Positions 59,440-64,000 of a DNA stretch of 64,000 nucleotides are shown piece by piece (within the stretch, counting starts at the first letter, position 1; every line of letters begins with the position of its first letter). The position numbers were made by a program, and so were the translations under genes. Under the pieces are notes generated by a model. It had not been told where the DNA came from. It saw only the letters and a list, made by a program, of their open reading frames with translations, and ran no database searches. The stretch comes from Artemia franciscana (lineage: Eukaryota > Arthropoda > Branchiopoda > Anostraca > Artemiidae). Where the stretch lies: positions 7,451,702 to 7,515,701 of the forward strand of contig NC_088873.1 of NCBI RefSeq assembly GCF_032884065.1, in the 5' to 3' direction.

Positions 59440-59984
59440 ACAGCGTAATAATGTACACAAAACAAAATAAATAAACTCTGCATTGTAGCCTATATATTTT
59501 TCAATTTATTTCCTTCGGATAAAAACAAAATATAACGTGATAACACATATATAAAGTAAACACAAAACAAAATATACAAACTGTTTATTTTATATGTTTT
59601 CTTTTTAGGTCCTTTGAATAAACACAAAATATGATGAATAATGTACACAAAACAAAATACATAAACTGCTCAATGTGCATATTTTTCGTTCTGTAAATAA
59701 ACCTTCAAATAAACACAAAATATAACGTAACAATATAGACAAAATAAACACAAAACAAAATATCTGAATGGTTTATTGTTTATGTTTTTCCTTTTAGATC
59801 TTTCGAATAAACACAGAATATAACGTAATAATATACACAAAACAAAACAGATAAACTCTACATTGTAGCCTATATTTTTCCATTTATTTCCTTTAAATAC
59901 ATTCAAGATTTAACGTTGTAATTTACATAAAATAAGCACAAAACAAAATTTACAAATTATTCATTGTATATATTTTCCTTTTAG
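59440..59984 (+). repeat. About 95-bp tandem array derived from the acceptor and start of the next MRPL3 exon
   Basis: Starts near 59509, 59609, 59702, 59798 and 59893 lead up to the real exon start at 59985, spaced 92-100 bp. The best echoes are CTTTTTAG before GTCCTTTGAATAAACACAAA (59609) and CCTTTTAG before ATCTTTCGAATAAACACAGA (59798). The true exon has CCTTTTAG before ATCCTTCGAATAAACACAAA. The exon version encodes the conserved RINTKYN, so the array was copied from it. Two echoes keep a plausible acceptor. Confidence 0.85.
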
Positions 59985-60091
59985 ATCCTTCGAATAAACA
60001 CAAAATATAACGTTATATATGTTAGAAGTACTGGTATACCGGGCATAACCAATTCATACGTTCGAATCTTTGACACGTTAATCCCTACCAA
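59985..60091 (+). CDS. MRPL3: MRPL3 exon, C-terminal region
   Basis: It encodes ILRINTKYNVIYVRSTGIPG, ITNSYVRIFDTLIPT plus AA before GTAAGT. Mammalian MRPL3 has RINTKHNIIYV-GS-PG at this place and then about 45 more residues, so the last exon is probably downstream and the GTAAGT is used. If the intron were retained, a stop follows two codons later (ACC AAG TAA), giving a shorter protein. I see no convincing final exon before 64000. Confidence 0.93.
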
Positions 60092-60370
60092 GTAAGTTTG
60101 TCTTTTCTTTCTGTTTTTAAACATTTTTCTTCATTTAAGGGTACCTTTTATGCAATTGAAGCCTCCTCTCTTCCTTCCATGGATATACATACATTTTTTG
60201 TGTTCTCGAATAGTGTTATTTTGTTCTTTATTTATTTGTTTATTAAAGTGTTCTTGTTTTTAAGAATTACTTATTCTTGCTTGTGCGACAGCCAAGTTTT
60301 TTGGCATGTTCATCTCTTACTAAAGCCTCAAAAATATATTGGGGCTATAAATATATATACAAGGTGTGTT
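60092..60370. other. Probable MRPL3 intron, nothing recognised
   Basis: T-rich sequence ahead of a family B element. Confidence 0.4.
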
Positions 60371-62122
60371 TTTATGGCACCTGGTATTTACCAAGTGATA
60401 TATAGTGATCGCAAATTCTGTCGGTCTATCTGTCCCGGTTTTGCTAGTTTAGCCACTTCCAGATAAGCTAGGATGATGAATTTGCGTATCAGGGACCAGA
60501 CCAGGTTAAATTAGAAATAATTGTTTCCCCGATTTGACCATCTGGGGGGGGGGGGGAGTGGGCGGACGGTTAATTCGGAAAAATTAGAAAAAATGAGTTT
60601 GGGGGGGGGGGGAACCTAAAATCATGGAAAACGCTTAGATTGGAGGGATCGGGTTAATACTTGGTGGGAAAAATAAGCATAAGTCTTAGATACGTAATTG
60701 ACATAGTTGGAACGGATCCGCTCTATTGGGGGAGGGGGTCAATTCTGAAAAATTAGAAAAAATGACGTATTTTTAACTTACGAAGGAATGATCGGATCCT
60801 CATGAAACTTCATATTTAGAAGGGCCTCATAACTCAGATCTCTTATTTTAAATCTCAACCGGACCCAGCGTCATTGGGGGGGGGGCTGGAAGTCTTAGAA
60901 AATACTTAAAGCGGAGAGATCAGAATGAAACTGGATGGGAAGAATAAAAACCTGTCTAAGATACGTGACTGACATAACTGGACCGGATCTGCTCTCTTTG
61001 GTGGAGTTTGGGGGGGGGGTAATTCGGAAAGTGAAGTATTTGTAACTTACGAAAGGGTGACCAGATCTTAATGAAATTTGATATTTAGAAGGATCTTTTG
61101 CTTTAAAGCTCTAATTTCAAATTTCGACCAGATCCTGTGACATTGGGGGGAGTTGGAGGGGGGAACCGGAATTCTCGGAAAACGTGAAAATTGGGGTATT
61201 TTTATTTTACGAATAGGTGATCGGATATTAATGAAACTTGATATATATAGAAGGATCTTATGTCTCAGATGCTCCATTTTTGACCCGTATTGGATCCGGG
61301 GACATAGGGGGGTTGGAGGAGGGAAACCGTAATCTTGGAAAACGCTGAGAGTGGAGAGATCGGGATGAAACTTGATGGGAAGAATAAGCACAAGTTCTAG
61401 ATATGTGATTGACATAATTGGAACGGATCCGTTCTCTTTGGAGGAGTTGGGGGTGTTAATTTGGAAAAATTAGAAAAATTGAGGTATTTTTAACTTAAGA
61501 ACGGGTGACCGGATCTAAAAGAAATTTGATATTTAGAAGGAATTCATGTCTCAGAGCTCTTATTTCAGATCCCGACTAGATCTGTTGACATTAGGGGGAG
61601 TTGGAGGGGGAAATCTTGGAAAACGCTTGAAGTGGAGGAATCGGGCTGAAGCTTGGTGGATAAGATAAGCAGATGTCCTTGATACGTGATTGACGTAAGC
61701 GTACTGGATTCGCTCTCTTTAGGGGAGTTGGGGGGAGGGGTTCAGTGATTTGGCGAGTTTGGTGCTTCTGGACCTGCTAAGACGATGAAAATTGGTAGGC
61801 GTGTCAGGGAGCTGCACAAATTGATAAGGTCGTTTTCCCAGATTCGACCAACTGGGGGGCTAAAGGGAGAGGAAAAATTAGAAAAAATGAGGTATTTATA
61901 ACTTATGAGTAGGTCGGATCTTAATGAATTTTGATATTTAGAAGGACATCGTGACTCAGAGCTCTTATTTTAAATCCTGACCGGCATTAAGCCTCTTATT
62001 TTCCTTTTAACTCAATCTATTGATTCTTAAAATTTTGTTAGAGCGCTTGCCATTTGAGCTCTTGGCTCTTAGCTCTTCTTGTCTCGTCACAAGTGCTATA
62101 TGAGCTCTTAGCGCTTGTTTTT
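60371..62122 (+). mobile_element. Family B repeat, second full-length copy
   Basis: The head hairpin is at 60378-60397 (CACCTGGT, loop, ACCAAGTG). About five internal units are marked by GATCGGATCTTAATGAA-like blocks at 60789, 61059, 61219, 61507 and 61912, with poly-G tracts. The tail CACAAGTGCTATATGAGCTC starts at 62088. It shares both ends with the 6905 copy but has fewer units, so the satellite number varies between insertions. Confidence 0.75.
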
Positions 62123-62149
62123 ATTTAATTTCTTATAGTTTTTTAATTA

Positions 62150-62790
62150 TTGCCGTGAAATCGGGCTCCCCCTCAATGGAAAATTCCCTTTCCCCATGAA
62201 AAATTCCTCCATGAAAAGATCCTACAACGTAAGCACCCTCGCTATCAACCCTCACGAAAATACCTTTATGGTTCCCAATAAACAATGTTCTGCGTAAACA
62301 ATGGCAGCCCCCTTTCCCTGGGGGCTGTCGGGGGTCAAGTCATCCTCAAAGGCATATTTAGTAGATCTTTGACTTTGCTGAACAAAATGGCTATCTCAAA
62401 GTTTTGATCGGAAAACTTTGGGAAAAAACGGGGTGGGAAGGAGGCTAGCTGACCTCCAATATTTTTCGTCACTTAAAAAGAAACCAGACATATTGATTCT
62501 GATCAAATGAGCCTTATCCCTATCTTCTAGGATTACTGGTTGGATATGATCAACCCTGGGGAAAAAAACATATAAAAGCGCAACCGTGATCTTACTTATG
62601 ACAAAAAAAATTTAAACTTCCACATTTTTTACATATGAGCTTGAACACTCTTCTTTGATATGGTGAATGTGATAGTTTGGTTTGGTAGTTTTGGTAGTTG
62701 ATATTTTAGGAGTGTTTCTTTCCTTTTTAAAAAGTTAGGTAAATTTTGTCAGCCTTGTAACTTTTAATAGGTAACATTAAACTTCATGAA
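62150..62790 (-). mobile_element. Family A repeat, reversed, old copy
   Basis: On the minus strand the body blocks occur in order (GAGATAGCCATTTTGTTCAG, the GGAGGTCAGCTAGCC block, then the C/G-rich GGGGCTGCCA block). The head and palindromic tail are not recognisable. A TTTAGCG-type short repeat follows at about 62800-62890. Confidence 0.65.
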
Positions 62791-64000
62791 TTCCGCATAT
62801 TTTAGCGTCATTAGCGTCAAATTATTTAGTGTCAGAAGCACATATTTAGCAGTTATTTAGCGTATATTTAGCATTTATTTAGCGTCATAAGCGTCAAAAT
62901 TCGATGCTTTTGATTAATCTATCGTTATAAAGACTCTGTTTCTTACAGTTTCCAGTTTTTGGGAAAAATAATCTATTTAGGTGAGAAGTTTAAGAAAATC
63001 CGTTAAGAGTCTTAATTTGGAAAAAAAAAGATTTGTGTTATTGACGTCATATTTATGAATACATACAAAAATCATGCATATGTCATGCCTCAGTAGTGTT
63101 CTTATCGTTCTCAGTAGTGTTTGTATCCTTTTCTGTGTCTATAATGTAGACAAAATTACCACAAAAAATATTTGATTGACAAGAAAAATCATACAACTGA
63201 CGTCATATTTTAGTATACATTTTAAGAGAATAAAAGATATCATTCCTCTTTCCCCCAGGAATGAACGTATTGGTTTTATAACTGTGGCGCATGCAACATT
63301 GCAAAAGCAACATAATTTTATATAATACCAAGTGTAATTAGCCCATTTACAAAAGACATTTTAAGTAGTTTCATAATGCGTAGAGGACAGATGAACAACC
63401 TAGATCATCAAACGTGACAAGAACGATCCGAGCAGCTAAGGTAAAGGGTATTGAAGAAATGTCTTAAGTAATGATCAACGAAAATTTAGAACATATATAT
63501 GCAGTCAGAATACTTTCGTCGACAACAATTAAAACGAGTCAAAACAAAAGTGAAGAACAAAGAAACATACAGTTCGAAGATAAGCGGCAGTAAGAAATAA
63601 ACTTTTCAAAAATAAAAGTAAAGAACAAATATATATGCGGCTAAAAGATATGGCAGAGCGAGAACAAGGCACAATATGCGGTTACGAGATAAGCGGCAGT
63701 GAGAATCACAAGCAATCGTGAGAAAGTGAGTATCATAACGTGTCAAAGATGGAGTGACAAAAAGATTTGTGCTGTAATAAGACAAGCAACAGCAAAAATC
63801 AGAACAAGTCAAAAATGAAAGTGAAGAAGAAATAAAGACTAGATTAAAAGAAAAACGCCATCACACCCTTCTACACCAACAAATTGTGGTGCAAAACCCA
63901 GTGGTACAAAGATGCCATAAACAATGTAACTGTTTATTACAAGTCATTGGACCCTTCAGGGTTCCATGTGTTCCTGGGGAGCCCTCTATTTTCCCGAGGA
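62791..64000. other. Unassigned sequence with one dispersed repeat
   Basis: At 63390-63560 lies the partner of the repeat at 45680-45905 (GAACAACCTAGATCATCAA). From about 63850 to the window end one frame stays open (VVQRCHKQCNCLLQVIGP, FRVPCVPGEPSIFPR); I do not recognise it. Confidence 0.4.

Noticed and set aside
60340..60466. Short plus-strand frame overlapping the family B head
   Set aside because: The same translation appears wherever the family B head occurs, so it reflects the repeat and not a gene.
63248..63330. Possible last MRPL3 exon after CTCTTTCCCCCAG
   Set aside because: The in-phase translation (NERIGFITVAHATLQKQHNF) does not resemble the conserved C-terminus of MRPL3.
63850..64000. 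Open frame at the window end including PCVPGEPSIFPR
   Set aside because: No family recognised and no visible start or splice context; may be chance or part of an element beyond the window.

Overview
The window is AT-rich, intron-rich animal nuclear DNA. Two conserved protein-coding genes lie head-to-tail on the + strand, each cut into short exons by introns of about 1.2 to 5.4 kb that are packed with mobile-element debris. Protein similarity (from memory), the many non-LTR retrotransposon and mariner remnants, and the tRNA-derived SINEs fit an arthropod. A crustacean, perhaps a branchiopod, is my guess; the sequence alone does not prove it. No operon, CRISPR or prokaryotic feature is present.

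Gene 1 (3974-26056, plus 3' UTR to about 26.4 kb) is the C-terminal half of the ER chaperone GRP94/endoplasmin (HSP90B1; Gp93 in flies). Seven constitutive exons run from the middle-domain catalytic loop to an acidic tail ending in HDEL. Its 5' exons lie upstream of the window. An eighth, extra exon at 15078-15214 is a full-length, same-phase, intact-splice-site homologue of the exon at 16447-16583. Joining both, or skipping both, puts a stop codon in frame, so this looks like a mutually exclusive exon pair. It swaps the part of the C-terminal domain that contains the reported client-contact residues of mammalian GRP94. This is the strongest finding.

Gene 2 (46332 to at least 60091) is mitochondrial ribosomal protein uL3m (MRPL3): six exons, with the last part probably downstream of the window. 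Between the genes (26.4-46.3 kb) I find one tRNA-Ser(GCU) on the - strand and otherwise repeats.

In both genes, pieces of exons have been copied into neighbouring introns. A 175-bp tandem array carries echoes of the 3' end and donor of the exon at 11491-11730. A roughly 95-bp array carries echoes of the acceptor and 5' end of the MRPL3 exon at 59985. A single echo of the exon at 3974-4212 lies about 260 bp downstream of it.

Repeats: family A, up to about 1.4 kb, has a 20-nt hairpin head and a long palindromic tail (at least 10 copies or fragments). Family B has a 20-nt hairpin head, an internal G-tract satellite of about 290 bp and a subterminal inverted repeat (2 full copies, 1 partial). 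Also present are two long foldback elements, three tRNA-derived SINEs, CR1-like and RTE-like LINE fragments, a decayed mariner, several local tandem arrays and a 32-codon histone H3 C-terminal fragment.
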